Positions 1 to 10,497 of a stretch of DNA of 64,000 bases are shown here, in pieces. Source of the DNA: Vibrio bathopelagicus (GTDB taxonomy: Bacteria; Pseudomonadota; Gammaproteobacteria; Enterobacterales; Vibrionaceae); contig NZ_CP062500.1 of assembly GCF_014879975.1 (NCBI RefSeq), forward strand, positions 1,240,001 to 1,304,000, read 5' to 3'. Both the position numbers and the translations under genes were made by a program. The notes beneath the pieces were generated by a model. It was not told where the DNA came from. It did not search any database and saw only the letters and a list, made by a program, of their open reading frames with translations. Position 1 is the first letter of the stretch. The number at the start of each line of letters is the position of its first letter.

Positions 1-1
1 C

Positions 2-334
2 CAAAAGGCAGACGCGTTAGTTGAATGTTTAGGCTTGTGTGATGGTGAAGTTCGTTTGCTTGAAACGGGTGATTTACCGCTACCACATATGGGTTGGAAC
101 ACAGTCACCGCGACACCTAATCACCCTCTATTCAAAGACATTGAAGAAGGCGAATACTTCTACTTTGTACACAGCTTCGCAATGCCTGTGGGTGACTACA
201 CAATCGCACAATGTGATTACGGTAATCCGTTTACAGCTGCAGTGCAAAGTGGCAACTATTATGGTGTTCAGTTCCACCCAGAGCGTTCGTCAAAAGCTGG
301 CTCTAAGCTGATTCAGAACTTCTTGGAATTGTAG
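2..334 (+). CDS. hisH: Imidazole glycerol phosphate synthase, glutamine amidotransferase subunit (3' part only)
   Basis: HisH hydrolyses glutamine and passes ammonia to HisF, which makes IGP and AICAR in histidine synthesis. Only the last 110 or so residues are present, because the window begins inside the gene. The end carries the class I amidotransferase signature [10 protein letters not shown], with the histidine and glutamate of the Cys-His-Glu triad. The nucleophile cysteine lies upstream of the window. The next gene is hisA, 43 bases downstream, followed by hisF and hisIE, which is the usual his operon order. The reading frame is open from base 2, so the TTG at 35 is internal and not a start. 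Confidence 0.95.
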   Translation, partial: QKADALVECLGLCDGEVRLLETGDLPLPHMGWNTVTATPNHPLFKDIEEGEYFYFVHSFAMPVGDYTIAQCDYGNPFTAAVQSGNYYGVQFHPERSSKAGSKLIQNFLEL

Positions 335-377
335 TAAGGATTAGGCAGCCGCTAACGTTGCCATATAAGGAATGTAA

Positions 378-1866
<1,489 letters not shown>

Positions 1867-1870
<4 letters not shown>

Positions 1871-2517
1871 GTTTTGAACCCGTAAGCTTATCAAAAACAG
1901 AAGTAGGCGCATTGTCAGAGCGTATTGATTGGAAAAAAGTGGATGGCTTAGTGCCAGCTATTGTTCAGGATTACCAATCTAGCCAAGTGTTGATGATGGG
2001 ATACATGAACCCAGCAGCGCTTGAGAAAACCGGTGAAACTGGCCACGTGACGTTCTTCTCTCGTACTAAAGAGCGTCTTTGGACGAAAGGTGAAACCTCG
2101 GGCAACGTATTGCAACTGCAAAACATCGCCTTGGATTGTGACAATGATACCTTGCTGGTTAAGGTTAATCCCATTGGCCCAACGTGCCACACAGGCACAA
2201 CAGCGTGCTGGGATGGAGACAAACAGCAAGAGTCTCAGATGGTGTGGCTTCATCAGCTTGAGCAGCTACTGGCTGCCCGCAAGGACGCAGACCCTGAGTC
2301 TTCTTATACTGCCAGTCTATATGCCCGCGGTACCAAGCGTATTTCGCAAAAAGTGGGCGAAGAAGGCGTTGAAGTCGCGCTTGCGGCGACGTCGGGCGAT
2401 AAGGCGGAACTAGTGTGTGAATCGGCAGATTTGATTTATCACCTAATGGTATTATTGCAAGACCAAGGCCTATCGATGAACGATGTGGTGAACAAGCTAA
2501 AAGAGCGTCATAAGTAA
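1867..2517 (+). CDS. hisIE: Bifunctional phosphoribosyl-AMP cyclohydrolase / phosphoribosyl-ATP pyrophosphatase
   Basis: This fused enzyme carries out steps two and three of histidine synthesis. Residues 1 to about 125 are the cyclohydrolase (HisI) domain with [22 protein letters not shown] and the metal-binding DCDNDTLLV and GPTCHTG segments. Residues from about 130 on are the pyrophosphohydrolase (HisE) domain with [17 protein letters not shown] and the acidic helix ending LIYHLMVLL. The fusion is usual in gammaproteobacteria. It is the last gene of the operon; a strong terminator follows 38 bases after the stop. Confidence 0.97.
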
Positions 2518-2554
2518 GCCTCTTTAGATTAATAGAATCACGTAAAAGACAGGC

Positions 2555-2593
2555 AAAAGCCCCGTAAACAAATATGTTTACGGGGCTTTTTTT
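2555..2593 (+). terminator. Rho-independent terminator of the his operon
   Basis: A perfect 15-base stem (AAAAGCCCCGTAAAC and its complement) with a six-base loop is followed by a run of T. It stands 38 bases behind the hisIE stop. Confidence 0.95.
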
Positions 2594-2700
2594 GCGTTCA
2601 ATTCCAGAGTACATCTCTTCACCTTTAGGCCTCGCCATTCCGAGGAGCCTAAGCGACATCAGGAATCTCTTCTCTTAAGCTTACTTTCTAGGTGTTCGAG

Positions 2701-3225
2701 TTACCCGCAGCACTTTTTATATTTCTTGCCGCTGCCACAAATACATGGGTCGTTACGGCCGATCTTAAAGCTCTCAACGGTCTGATTTAAGCGAGGGTCA
2801 ATCTCTGGCTCTGCTAACTCTTCTTGTCCGCTTTCTTGAGCGGGGAAAGTGCCATCAATATAGTACCAAAGACCATCTTCACGCACGAAACGCGAGCGCT
2901 CTTGCATGCAGTATTGTTCGCCGTCTTCATTGAAGTAAGCTTTAAACTCAACAAAGCCTTCGTTCTCTCGTGAACCTGCTTCAGTATTTATGACTTCTAA
3001 GCCCGCCCAATCACTATCTATGGATTCGGCAATACCTTCTCTCTGTGCTTCTGCATTACAACTCGGGTGGTAAGTAGCAACCACATAATCAACCAAACCA
3101 AGTACATGTGCAGAATAACGTGAGCGCATCAATTGCTCGGGTGTTTCAACTGCACTGTGGTTAAGGTGTGCTGATTCGCAACATTGTTGGTAAGTATTTT
3201 TGCTACCGCATGGGCATGAAGACAT
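2701..3225 (-). CDS. YchJ-family protein with two SEC-C metal-binding motifs
   Basis: The product is about 174 residues and resembles E. coli YchJ (UPF0225), of unknown function. It has a cysteine cluster at each end: [13 protein letters not shown] at the N-terminus and [13 protein letters not shown] at the C-terminus. Both are SEC-C motifs, known from the SecA tail to bind zinc. The middle is an NTF2-like fold segment ([21 protein letters not shown]). I start at the ATG at 3225 and not at the TTG two codons upstream, because AGGA stands seven bases before this ATG. It is a single-gene unit. Confidence 0.85.
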   Translation of the reverse strand: MSSCPCGSKNTYQQCCESAHLNHSAVETPEQLMRSRYSAHVLGLVDYVVATYHPSCNAEAQREGIAESIDSDWAGLEVINTEAGSRENEGFVEFKAYFNEDGEQYCMQERSRFVREDGLWYYIDGTFPAQESGQEELAEPEIDPRLNQTVESFKIGRNDPCICGSGKKYKKCCG

Positions 3226-3342
3226 AGTCAAATCCTGTAAAAATGGCCTCTATTAAGAGGCCATAAATGAATGCGTGGAGTTTACCAAGAAACGATAGCT
3301 CACCAAAGCTTAGTTTCCATTGGGGCGGGTGTGTGAAGTGAA

Positions 3343-4560
3343 CTATTTCAATGTCGGGGACAAGAGCTCTTGAGCCCAAGTCGTCGCTTCGTCATAAGCT
3401 TGCCCGAGTTCTGCTTCACTTAACTTGAGCAGTTTACGAATGCGTGTTGCTTCATCCCATCGAGCTTGCTCATAAGCGATAACCATCGCCAAGATTGCAC
3501 CTAATACACCTTTACGTTGTATCAGAGCCTGTTTTATCTCTTCATCAATCGGTACAGAATCCAACACTTGTTTCAACGGTTGGTCAAACAGTGAATCGAG
3601 TAGCGAGAACATACCGGTCAAAAAGGCTTGTCCAGGTTCAACCTTCACATTCATCTTTTCGACTAACAGTTCACACTCACGTGCGCGTAACACCGCTAAG
3701 CCATAGAGTGAATCTGGCTTGTCTTCTTTCGCAGATGCAATCGCCACAAGTGAAACGAACTTGCGTAGCTTTTGCTCGCCAAGGAAAATAAGCGCTTGGC
3801 GGAATGAGCGGATGGTTGTTGCTGATCCGCCAGCGGAGTTCACATAGGCAAGTAACTTGTAAGACAGCGTTACGTCTAATGTAATCAGACGTTCTACTTC
3901 ACCGAAGTCGATAGGGTCGTTAGCGATCTCTTTCAACAGCTGAACAATCGTCAAAAACGCAGGGTTGAGAGCGCGAGTTTGGATCATTTCCGGCTTACTA
4001 AAGAAATAACCTTGGAAGTAGGTGAAGCCTGCTTGGTTTGCTTCTTGATATTCATCGTAAGTTTCGACCTTTTCGGCGAGGAACTTAATGTCCAACCCTT
4101 TGAGAGAGTTCATGAACATCGAAGCTTTCGCGATTGAGATCAAACGGATATCAAACTTGATAATTGAAACGTACGGTAAGAAACGCTTCCACGCTTTGCT
4201 TGGTACAAAGTCATCCAATGCGATGGTATAACCCGCGTTATAGATGGTTTTGATTGCTTCAAGTAATTCGTCGGTTGGTTCGCAGTCTTCAAGAACCTCA
4301 ACAACAAGGCTTTCTTTTGGAAATAGGGTAGGGACCAAGTTAATCAGGCTTGCATAAGGAAAGTTCACGAACCCCAGCTTATCACCCAACGTATTATAGT
4401 GAGTTGATAAAAAGTGGTCGGAAAGCAAACGGCTAGTAGCGAGCTCCGGCTCTACTTCAGGGAAAGTGTTCTTAGGACCATCCCTGAATAGCAACTCGTA
4501 ACCTATGGTTTTCTTGCCTGTGTCGAGTATTGGTTGACGCGCTACGTATGAATATTTCAA
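3343..4560 (-). CDS. EAL-HDOD signalling protein with a degenerate EAL domain
   Basis: The 405-residue soluble protein has an EAL domain (about 1-190) followed by an HDOD domain (about 195-390). It belongs to the YuxH-like EAL/HDOD group. The diguanylate phosphodiesterase signature is degraded: EAL(LR) reads ELLF, the DDFG metal site reads DDFVPS, and the usual AE-G-VE segment reads AEKVET. It is therefore probably not an active c-di-GMP phosphodiesterase and may act as a binding or scaffold protein. This is inference from the motifs. It is a single gene with no obvious partner beside it. Confidence 0.85.
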   Translation of the reverse strand: MKYSYVARQPILDTGKKTIGYELLFRDGPKNTFPEVEPELATSRLLSDHFLSTHYNTLGDKLGFVNFPYASLINLVPTLFPKESLVVEVLEDCEPTDELLEAIKTIYNAGYTIALDDFVPSKAWKRFLPYVSIIKFDIRLISIAKASMFMNSLKGLDIKFLAEKVETYDEYQEANQAGFTYFQGYFFSKPEMIQTRALNPAFLTIVQLLKEIANDPIDFGEVERLITLDVTLSYKLLAYVNSAGGSATTIRSFRQALIFLGEQKLRKFVSLVAIASAKEDKPDSLYGLAVLRARECELLVEKMNVKVEPGQAFLTGMFSLLDSLFDQPLKQVLDSVPIDEEIKQALIQRKGVLGAILAMVIAYEQARWDEATRIRKLLKLSEAELGQAYDEATTWAQELLSPTLK

Positions 4561-4683
4561 CTTGGTACTGTGTTCGGTTTATTTCTGATAGAGAGATAAT
4601 AGCTAATTCAGTGAAAATTACCATACACAATCTAAGAAAGTCTGACCGACAATAATAATCAAAGTGAAAGTTTAAGACGGATG

Positions 4684-5418
4684 TTAAAAGCTATTGCTAA
4701 ACTCTCGATTCTGTAGGTCAAAACTTTGCGGAGTGAACACCAGCACTGAACCTTGAGTATACCAATCACCCAATACGATACGGGTTTTAGTGCAATCATT
4801 TACATTAAACGTGTGGATATCAGGGCGATGAGTATGGCCGTGGATCATAAGATCGACATTGTTTCGCTCCATCACATCTTCGACTTCTTGTTGTGTCACA
4901 TCCATGATGTCGAGAGATTTTGTCTGCTTGTCATCTTTGATATCAGATTGAACCTTCGAGACAATTTTCTTCTTGATGAAAAATGGAATTCTGTTGAAGA
5001 CCCATTGCAGCCATGGTTGATGCACTTTTTCGCGGAAGGCGAGATATTTTACATCTTCGGTACACAGGGTATCACCATGTAACACGACTGCTTTTTGTCC
5101 GTAGATATCGATCGTTGATACTTCGTCTAGAAGTTGCACGCCCGTTTGCTTGGCAAATTTTTTGCCGACGAGGAAATCACGGTTACCTTGTGTGAAGTAA
5201 CAAGGTACGCCTGTTTTCACTAAATCAATAAACGCTTGGCGAATAGAAGTCGCGAACTCACTTTTGTCGTCGTCACCAATCCAGAATTCGAAAAGGTCAC
5301 CTAATACGTAGAGCGCATCTGCTTCTACCGCTTCGTTCTTCATGAAAGTAAGGAAGCAGTCGGTGATGTCTGGTCGTGACGGAGCAAGGTGCAGATCTGA
5401 TATAAAATATGTTTTCAT
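4684..5418 (-). CDS. lpxH: UDP-2,3-diacylglucosamine diphosphatase
   Basis: LpxH cleaves UDP-2,3-diacylglucosamine to lipid X and UMP in lipid A synthesis at the inner membrane. The 244-residue protein has the calcineurin-type metallophosphoesterase motifs in order: [31 protein letters not shown] and HGHTHRP. It lies 82 bases downstream of ppiB on the same strand. A hairpin with a T-run sits in that gap only a few bases before the lpxH start (separate entry), so read-through or attenuation may set its level. Confidence 0.95.
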   Translation of the reverse strand: MKTYFISDLHLAPSRPDITDCFLTFMKNEAVEADALYVLGDLFEFWIGDDDKSEFATSIRQAFIDLVKTGVPCYFTQGNRDFLVGKKFAKQTGVQLLDEVSTIDIYGQKAVVLHGDTLCTEDVKYLAFREKVHQPWLQWVFNRIPFFIKKKIVSKVQSDIKDDKQTKSLDIMDVTQQEVEDVMERNNVDLMIHGHTHRPDIHTFNVNDCTKTRIVLGDWYTQGSVLVFTPQSFDLQNREFSNSF

Positions 5419-5424
5419 AGGTCT

Positions 5425-5447
5425 AAAAAAGGGAGCGATTCGCTCCC
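5425..5447 (-). terminator. Hairpin with T-run between ppiB and lpxH
   Basis: Read on the minus strand, GGGAGCG-AAT-CGCTCCC is followed by six T. It has the form of an intrinsic terminator behind ppiB. The T-run ends only about six bases before the lpxH ATG (5418), so it is also part of the lpxH leader. The lpxH start has no other clear ribosome binding site, and the 5' arm holds the only GGGAG in the leader. Confidence 0.75.
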
Positions 5448-5500
5448 TATATCCTGATTTATCGGCTCATCTATAATTAATACTAATCGAAAGCGAGTAA

Positions 5501-5995
5501 TTAAGCTTCGATTGTAGTACCAGTGATGATCACTTCTTCTAGAGGTACATCTTGGTGCATACCCATAGAGCCAGTGCTAACACCTTTGATCTTGTTTACG
5601 ATGTCCATGCCTTCAACAACTTCTGCGAATACACAGTAGCCCCAACCGTCTAGGCTTTCGCTACGGAAGTTTAGGAAAGAGTTGTCGTTAACGTTGATGA
5701 AGAACTGAGAGCTCGCTGAATGCGGTTCCATAGTACGAGCCATTGCTAGTGTGCCCACTTTGTTCGCAAGGCCGTTGTTTGCTTCGTTCTTGATAGTCGC
5801 GCGAGTTGTTTTTTCTTTAAGGCCAGAAGTCATGCCGCCGCCTTGAACCATGAAACCATCGATAACACGGTGGAATAGCGTGTTGTCGTAAAAACCGTCA
5901 CGGCAATACTGTAGGAAGTTTGCGCTTGTTTCTGGTGCTTTTTCTTCGTTAAGTTGAACTTTGATGTCACCAAAATTTGTGTGAAGGATGATCAT
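5501..5995 (-). CDS. ppiB: Cytoplasmic peptidyl-prolyl cis-trans isomerase B (cyclophilin)
   Basis: This cyclophilin speeds up proline isomerisation during protein folding. At 164 residues with no signal peptide it matches cytoplasmic PpiB. Visible core motifs are [13 protein letters not shown], with the catalytic arginine, and the segments [11 protein letters not shown] and [12 protein letters not shown]. The start [11 protein letters not shown] is typical. It is divergent from cysS, as is common in Vibrio, and upstream of lpxH. Confidence 0.95.
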   Translation of the reverse strand: MIILHTNFGDIKVQLNEEKAPETSANFLQYCRDGFYDNTLFHRVIDGFMVQGGGMTSGLKEKTTRATIKNEANNGLANKVGTLAMARTMEPHSASSQFFINVNDNSFLNFRSESLDGWGYCVFAEVVEGMDIVNKIKGVSTGSMGMHQDVPLEEVIITGTTIEA

Positions 5996-6135
5996 GATTG
6001 TTACCTTACTGTCTTTTTAATATGAAGTTCGAATTCTAGCGCATGTTGGCGGACTTTCAAATCACCAAATCATTAACTTAACTCGGATGTTTGAGGTAAT
6101 TACTGCTTTGGGGGATTACCTATTAAGGTATGACT

Positions 6136-6144
6136 TGTTATACT
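6136..6144 (+). promoter_or_regulatory. Possible extended -10 promoter of cysS
   Basis: TGTTATACT fits an extended -10 element (TGnTATAcT) about 42 bases before the cysS ATG. No convincing -35 box is seen, which is tolerated with an extended -10. Confidence 0.35.
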
Positions 6145-6185
6145 GCGAGCTTATTTTTGATTAATCCATAAAATAGATAGAGATC

Positions 6186-7571
6186 ATGCTGAAGATATAT
6201 AACACGCTCACAAGACAGAAAGAGGAATTCAAACCAATTACAGCTGGCAAAGTCGGTATGTATGTCTGTGGGGTAACCATATACGATCTCTGTCATATTG
6301 GTCATGGCCGTACGTTCGTTTCTTTCGACGTAGTAACTCGCTACCTTCGTTACCTTGGTTACGATCTGAACTTCGTTCGTAACATCACGGATATCGATGA
6401 CAAAATCATCAAGCGTGCTAACGAAAACGGCGAATCTTGTGATTCGCTGACTGAGCGTCTTATCGGTGAAATGCACGCAGACTTCGATGCATTGAACATG
6501 AAGCGCCCAGATGTTGAGCCTCGCGCAACGGAATTCATCACTGAAATCATTGAGCTTGTTCAAAAGCTGATTGATCGTGGTTTTGCTTATGTTGCAAGCA
6601 ACGGTGACGTAATGTTCGAAGTTAAGAAATTCGACGAATACGGTAAGCTTTCTAAGCAAGATCTTGACCAGCTTCAAGCTGGTGCTCGTGTTGATGTTGA
6701 TTCTGCAAAACGTAGCCCGTTAGATTTCGTTCTTTGGAAGATGTCTAAGCCAGGTGAACCTACGTGGGAATCGCCATGGGGTCCAGGTCGTCCAGGTTGG
6801 CACATTGAATGTTCAGCAATGAACTCGTCTATCCTTGGTAACCATTTCGATATTCATGGCGGTGGTTCAGATCTACAGTTCCCGCACCACGAGAACGAAA
6901 TTGCACAATCTTGCTGCGCACACGGCACCCAATATGTGAATACTTGGATGCACAGCGGCATGGTGATGGTAGACAGAGAAAAAATGTCTAAGTCACTAGG
7001 TAACTTCTTCACTATCCGCGACGTGCTCCAGCACTACGATGCAGAAACCGTGCGTTACTTCCTAATGTCTGGTCACTACCGTAGCCAACTGAACTACAGT
7101 GAAGATAACCTAAACCAAGCTCGTGCATCGTTAGAGCGTTTATACACATCACTTCGTGGCCTAGACCTAAAAGCAGCTCCGGCTGGTGGTCAAGAGTATG
7201 TAACTCGTTTCTCTACGGCAATGAACGATGATTTCAATACACCTGAAGCTTATTCAGTGCTGTTTGAAATGGCTCGTGAAATCAACCGTATCAAGACTGA
7301 AAGCATTGAAAAAGCAAGTGCTCTAGGTGCATTGATGCGTGAACTTGCCGACATCATCGGTATTCTTCATCAAGACCCAGAAGCTTTCCTTAAAGGTGAT
7401 GCTGCTGGCAATGATGACGAAGTAGCAGAAATCGAAGGCCTTATTAAGCTACGTAATGACTCTCGTGCTTCGAAGGATTGGGCTAACGCTGACCTTGCAC
7501 GTGATAAGCTAAATGAGTTGGGCATTGTTCTGGAAGATGGCCCAGAAGGCACGACTTGGCGTCGTAAGTAA
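6186..7571 (+). CDS. cysS: Cysteinyl-tRNA synthetase
   Basis: CysRS charges tRNA-Cys. The full-length 461-residue class I enzyme has the HIGH-type motif HIGHGRT near residue 37, the KMSKS loop near 265 ([10 protein letters not shown]), and the zinc site residues including the N-terminal YVCGVTIYD cysteine and WHIECSAM. The anticodon-binding helical region fills the C-terminus. The ribosome binding site is weak (AGAGATC). A terminator follows directly. Confidence 0.97.
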   Translation: MLKIYNTLTRQKEEFKPITAGKVGMYVCGVTIYDLCHIGHGRTFVSFDVVTRYLRYLGYDLNFVRNITDIDDKIIKRANENGESCDSLTERLIGEMHADFDALNMKRPDVEPRATEFITEIIELVQKLIDRGFAYVASNGDVMFEVKKFDEYGKLSKQDLDQLQAGARVDVDSAKRSPLDFVLWKMSKPGEPTWESPWGPGRPGWHIECSAMNSSILGNHFDIHGGGSDLQFPHHENEIAQSCCAHGTQYVNTWMHSGMVMVDREKMSKSLGNFFTIRDVLQHYDAETVRYFLMSGHYRSQLNYSEDNLNQARASLERLYTSLRGLDLKAAPAGGQEYVTRFSTAMNDDFNTPEAYSVLFEMAREINRIKTESIEKASALGALMRELADIIGILHQDPEAFLKGDAAGNDDEVAEIEGLIKLRNDSRASKDWANADLARDKLNELGIVLEDGPEGTTWRRK

Positions 7572-7578
7572 ATCTTAT

Positions 7579-7607
7579 AAAAAGGGCTGATTTTCAGCCC
7601 TTTTTTC
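7579..7607 (+). terminator. Terminator of cysS
   Basis: The inverted repeat AAAGGGCTGA/TCAGCCCTTT is followed by T residues, 8 bases after the cysS stop. Confidence 0.92.
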
Positions 7608-7672
7608 TAGCAAAAATTCTTTAATTTCACCTTTGCTTTTATCTTCAACTTTTAATTAACAGGAATATTTCT

Positions 7673-8251
7673 GTGGCTCAGATGTATTTTTATTACTCGG
7701 CAATGAATGCGGGTAAATCAACAACGCTTCTTCAATCTTCATTCAACTACCAAGAGCGCGGCATGACGCCAGTGATCTTTACGGCAGCATTAGATGACCG
7801 CTATGGTATTGGTAAAGTGAGCTCGCGAATTGGTCTTCAATCTGAAGCTCAATTGTTTAAAAGCGACACCAATATGTTTGACGCGATCCAAAAGCTCAAT
7901 GAAGAAGAAAAGCGTCATTGTGTTTTGATCGATGAGTGTCAGTTCTTATCGAAAGAGCAGGTTTACCAGCTAACAGAAGTCGTGGATAAGCTGCACATCC
8001 CTGTACTTTGTTACGGTTTACGCACTGACTTCTTGGGTGAACTGTTTGAAGGTAGCCGTTACTTGTTATCTTGGGCGGACAAGTTAGTTGAGTTGAAAAC
8101 GATTTGTCACTGTGGTCGTAAAGCGAATATGGTGATTCGTACTGACGAGCACGGTGTTGCGATTGCTGAAGGTGACCAAGTTGCTATTGGTGGTAATGAC
8201 CAATATGTTTCAGCTTGCCGTTTGCACTACAAAGAAGCGTTAGGTAAATAA
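7673..8251 (+). CDS. tdk: Thymidine kinase
   Basis: Tdk phosphorylates thymidine to dTMP in nucleotide salvage. The protein has 192 residues and the type II (zinc) kinase layout: P-loop MNAGKSTT near residue 11, the Walker B-like VLIDECQF near 85, the lid segment with CHCGRKAN, and the second half of the zinc site at CRLH near the end. I use the GTG at 7673 because AGGA lies eight bases upstream; the protein then begins [11 protein letters not shown]. Confidence 0.95.
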   Translation: MAQMYFYYSAMNAGKSTTLLQSSFNYQERGMTPVIFTAALDDRYGIGKVSSRIGLQSEAQLFKSDTNMFDAIQKLNEEEKRHCVLIDECQFLSKEQVYQLTEVVDKLHIPVLCYGLRTDFLGELFEGSRYLLSWADKLVELKTICHCGRKANMVIRTDEHGVAIAEGDQVAIGGNDQYVSACRLHYKEALGK

Positions 8252-8323
8252 ACGGCTCTTTGGTTGATTTTTCTTAAGCGAAAAAAGTCAAAATCAACAA
8301 GCTCAAGTAATAACTAAGAATAA

Positions 8324-8354
8324 GAAACGGTGGCCAAGTGCCACCGTTTTGTTT
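8324..8354 (+). terminator. Terminator after tdk
   Basis: The stem AAACGGTGGC/GCCACCGTTT with a five-base loop is followed by T-rich sequence. It lies between the convergent genes tdk and the YdcF-like gene. Confidence 0.85.
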
Positions 8355-8385
8355 TCTGAAAAGGAGTATTACGTTACTTAAAGCT

Positions 8386-9045
8386 TTAGTCGAAACCCAG
8401 CTTCTTCAATGCTTGGTAGGCATGGTCAACGTCATCGGGGATTGGCATTTCAATCTGAAATCCTTGCGCAGGATAAGACTTGATTCGTTCGAAATCAGCA
8501 ATTAGAGCACCCAAAACCATGTCTAGTGGTAACTCCTCATTAAAGTAATCAACCCAGTCTTGCCATTGTGAAGTGACTTGAATCTCGATAACTTCGTCAG
8601 GCCACTGCTTTGCAAACGTGGCGTAAGTACGTTTCTCCATAAAGGGTTTCTGTACTAAGGTCAGCCGTTTCGGTGATAGCCCGCGCTCAGCCAGCAATTT
8701 GTGGGTGAATCGTACATTCTCCCCAGTATTGGTTGCGTGTTTCTCAATGATAATGTCAGAGTCTGGCACGCCAGCGTCTCGTGCAATAGCCGCGAATGTT
8801 TCGGCTTCTGAACGTTCAAAGCTCCCTTCTGTAAAGCGTCCCACACCACCAGAAAAGACAATGTAAGGCGCCACACCTTGGTGATAGAGCTCGGCTGCGT
8901 ATTCAGCAACGCGAGTATCATTACTACACAACACAAATATACAGTCTGAAGGTGAAACCTTGTGACCCATCGACATGAAGTTCCAAAGGGTGTCGACCGA
9001 GCGATGCAGCTTGGCCCTTGAGTTATTTACAGATTGCTTAGTCAT
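8386..9045 (-). CDS. YdcF-family (DUF218) protein
   Basis: The 219-residue product resembles E. coli YdcF, a DUF218 protein reported to bind S-adenosylmethionine; its role is unknown. It has no membrane segment, unlike the SanA/ElyC branch of the family. Motifs visible are the Rossmann-like FVLCSNDTRVAEYA, IVFSGGVGRFTEGSFE, and the conserved ATNTGENVRFT with LVQKPFMEKRT. It overlaps the upstream epimerase-like gene by eight bases, so the two form one transcription unit. Confidence 0.8.
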   Translation of the reverse strand: MTKQSVNNSRAKLHRSVDTLWNFMSMGHKVSPSDCIFVLCSNDTRVAEYAAELYHQGVAPYIVFSGGVGRFTEGSFERSEAETFAAIARDAGVPDSDIIIEKHATNTGENVRFTHKLLAERGLSPKRLTLVQKPFMEKRTYATFAKQWPDEVIEIQVTSQWQDWVDYFNEELPLDMVLGALIADFERIKSYPAQGFQIEMPIPDDVDHAYQALKKLGFD

Positions 9046-9892
9046 AAAGCGCGTCCAATGTGGAATCGAATTTAAACGAGTAACCTAAACCGAGGATCTT
9101 TTTAGAAGAGATCAGCTTGTCTGGGGTGTCGACAATAGGAGGGAGTGGCTCACTGCTATTGGCACTTTTTAGCGCTGCTGCGTAGAACTCCGCCTTGCTC
9201 ACTGTATTTGGTGTGGTGACATTTACGACTTCATTGTGCAGTTGATTGATTGCGAAATCGACCGCACCAATCGCGTCATCAAGGTGAAGCATGTTGGCTG
9301 GCGCTTGAGAGCTGACCTGTTTTAGCTTGCTTGCGAATCGGGATGGGTGACGACTAGGGCCGATTAACCCACTGAAGCGAAGAATGGTGTAATCGATACC
9401 GGAATCCATCACCAATTGTTCAGCTTGCAGCATGACACGGGCATTGTCCGAAAATGCAGATGCTTGGTCGCTTGATGAAGTTGAAAGAGTGAGTGAGGCG
9501 TCTTGCTCGTACAGAACTCCGGGCTTGGTTGGGTATACCGTCGTCGAACTGACCATAATGAGCTTTTTCACATTTGCCCTCTGGCAAGCATTGGTCAGTT
9601 GTTGCCAATAGTCGGCGTACTCGACACCAGAGCCTTTTCTAAAGCCGGGAGGAAAGCTACCAATAACTATCTCAGTGTTGTTTTCCAATAGGAGTGAGTA
9701 GAGTTGGCCAATAGAGCGTTCAGGTTGTATTGCATCAAAACTGAACACTTCACAGGGAATACGTTCGTTGCCAATCGCATCAGCGCCTACTTGGGTGGTC
9801 TTCGTCACCACGACTTGGTTACCATGTTTGACAAGATGTTCAGATAAGGGCGCACCAACCCAGCCTGCACCAACAATAAATATAGAAGCCAT
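9038..9892 (-). CDS. NAD(P)-binding epimerase/dehydratase-like protein (YeeZ-like)
   Basis: The 284-residue protein has a short N-terminal Rossmann signature, FIVGAGWVGAPLSEHL, followed by an extended SDR-type body with VSSTTVYP and YTILRFSGLIGPSRHP. In the SDR family the Y-x3-K catalytic pair is usually clear; here I see only the serine/threonine segment (SSTTVYP) and no clear YxxxK, so catalysis is uncertain. It resembles the YeeZ group of uncharacterised epimerases. It is the first gene of a two-gene unit with the YdcF-like gene. Confidence 0.75.
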   Translation of the reverse strand: MASIFIVGAGWVGAPLSEHLVKHGNQVVVTKTTQVGADAIGNERIPCEVFSFDAIQPERSIGQLYSLLLENNTEIVIGSFPPGFRKGSGVEYADYWQQLTNACQRANVKKLIMVSSTTVYPTKPGVLYEQDASLTLSTSSSDQASAFSDNARVMLQAEQLVMDSGIDYTILRFSGLIGPSRHPSRFASKLKQVSSQAPANMLHLDDAIGAVDFAINQLHNEVVNVTTPNTVSKAEFYAAALKSANSSEPLPPIVDTPDKLISSKKILGLGYSFKFDSTLDALYD

Positions 9893-9954
9893 GTGTTCCT
9901 CACAACTGCAAGTTATGGATTGATAGTAAGCCTAACAAACCTTGGCCCAAAAAT

Positions 9955-9989
9955 GAAAAAACTCCACGGCCGAGGCGAGTGGAGTCTTT
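9955..9989 (-). terminator. Terminator of the small TIGR02647 gene
   Basis: On the minus strand, ACTCCAC pairs with GTGGAGT across an 11-base loop and runs into six T. It lies about 20 bases past the stop at 10007. Confidence 0.75.
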
Positions 9990-10006
9990 ACTAGAACAGT
10001 GGAGCT

Positions 10007-10237
10007 TTAGTTTAGTACGCGAAGTAGTTTGTCTGCGCGCTCTGCCATCTGTATACCTTCATCTGTTAGGTAACCGCCGTCTGGCTGAGTACAAAGGTTC
10101 TTTTCGAATAGGCGCTTAACAGCGTCTTGAGTTTCTTGAGCTGCCTCTTGATGAACTTTAATTCCAGTAGCGGCGCTACTTACATCAAATTGAAGAAGGA
10201 GGTTTAAATCAGCAATGTTTTCAGCGTTGTACTTCAT
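10007..10237 (-). CDS. TIGR02647-family small protein
   Basis: The 76-residue soluble protein matches what I recall of the gammaproteobacterial TIGR02647 family, of unknown function. It is predicted mostly helical, with a central HQEAAQETQDAVKRLFEK and a C-terminal YLTDEGIQMAERADKLL that looks like the recognition part of a winged helix (the LT-x-EG pattern is common there). DNA binding is only a guess. The gene stands alone with its own terminator. Confidence 0.7.
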   Translation of the reverse strand: MKYNAENIADLNLLLQFDVSSAATGIKVHQEAAQETQDAVKRLFEKNLCTQPDGGYLTDEGIQMAERADKLLRVLN

Positions 10238-10497
10238 AATTAACCTATATATTCATAACGTTCTCTACCTTCACCTTAGTGCGCATTCACAACTCAGGCA
10301 ATAGCAAATAAAGAGAATTGATAAGTGATACCAAATTGAATGATTAATCAGCGCATGAGCGGTTGTTTTTTGTTTAATTGGGCGAATTTCACACGCTTCA
10401 TTAATGAATGATGTTTATTGCTAAGTGGTTGTAATATATTGTGAGACTAGAAATATAATGCATCGAGCAAATATTGTTTAAAAAAGGAAATGCATCA

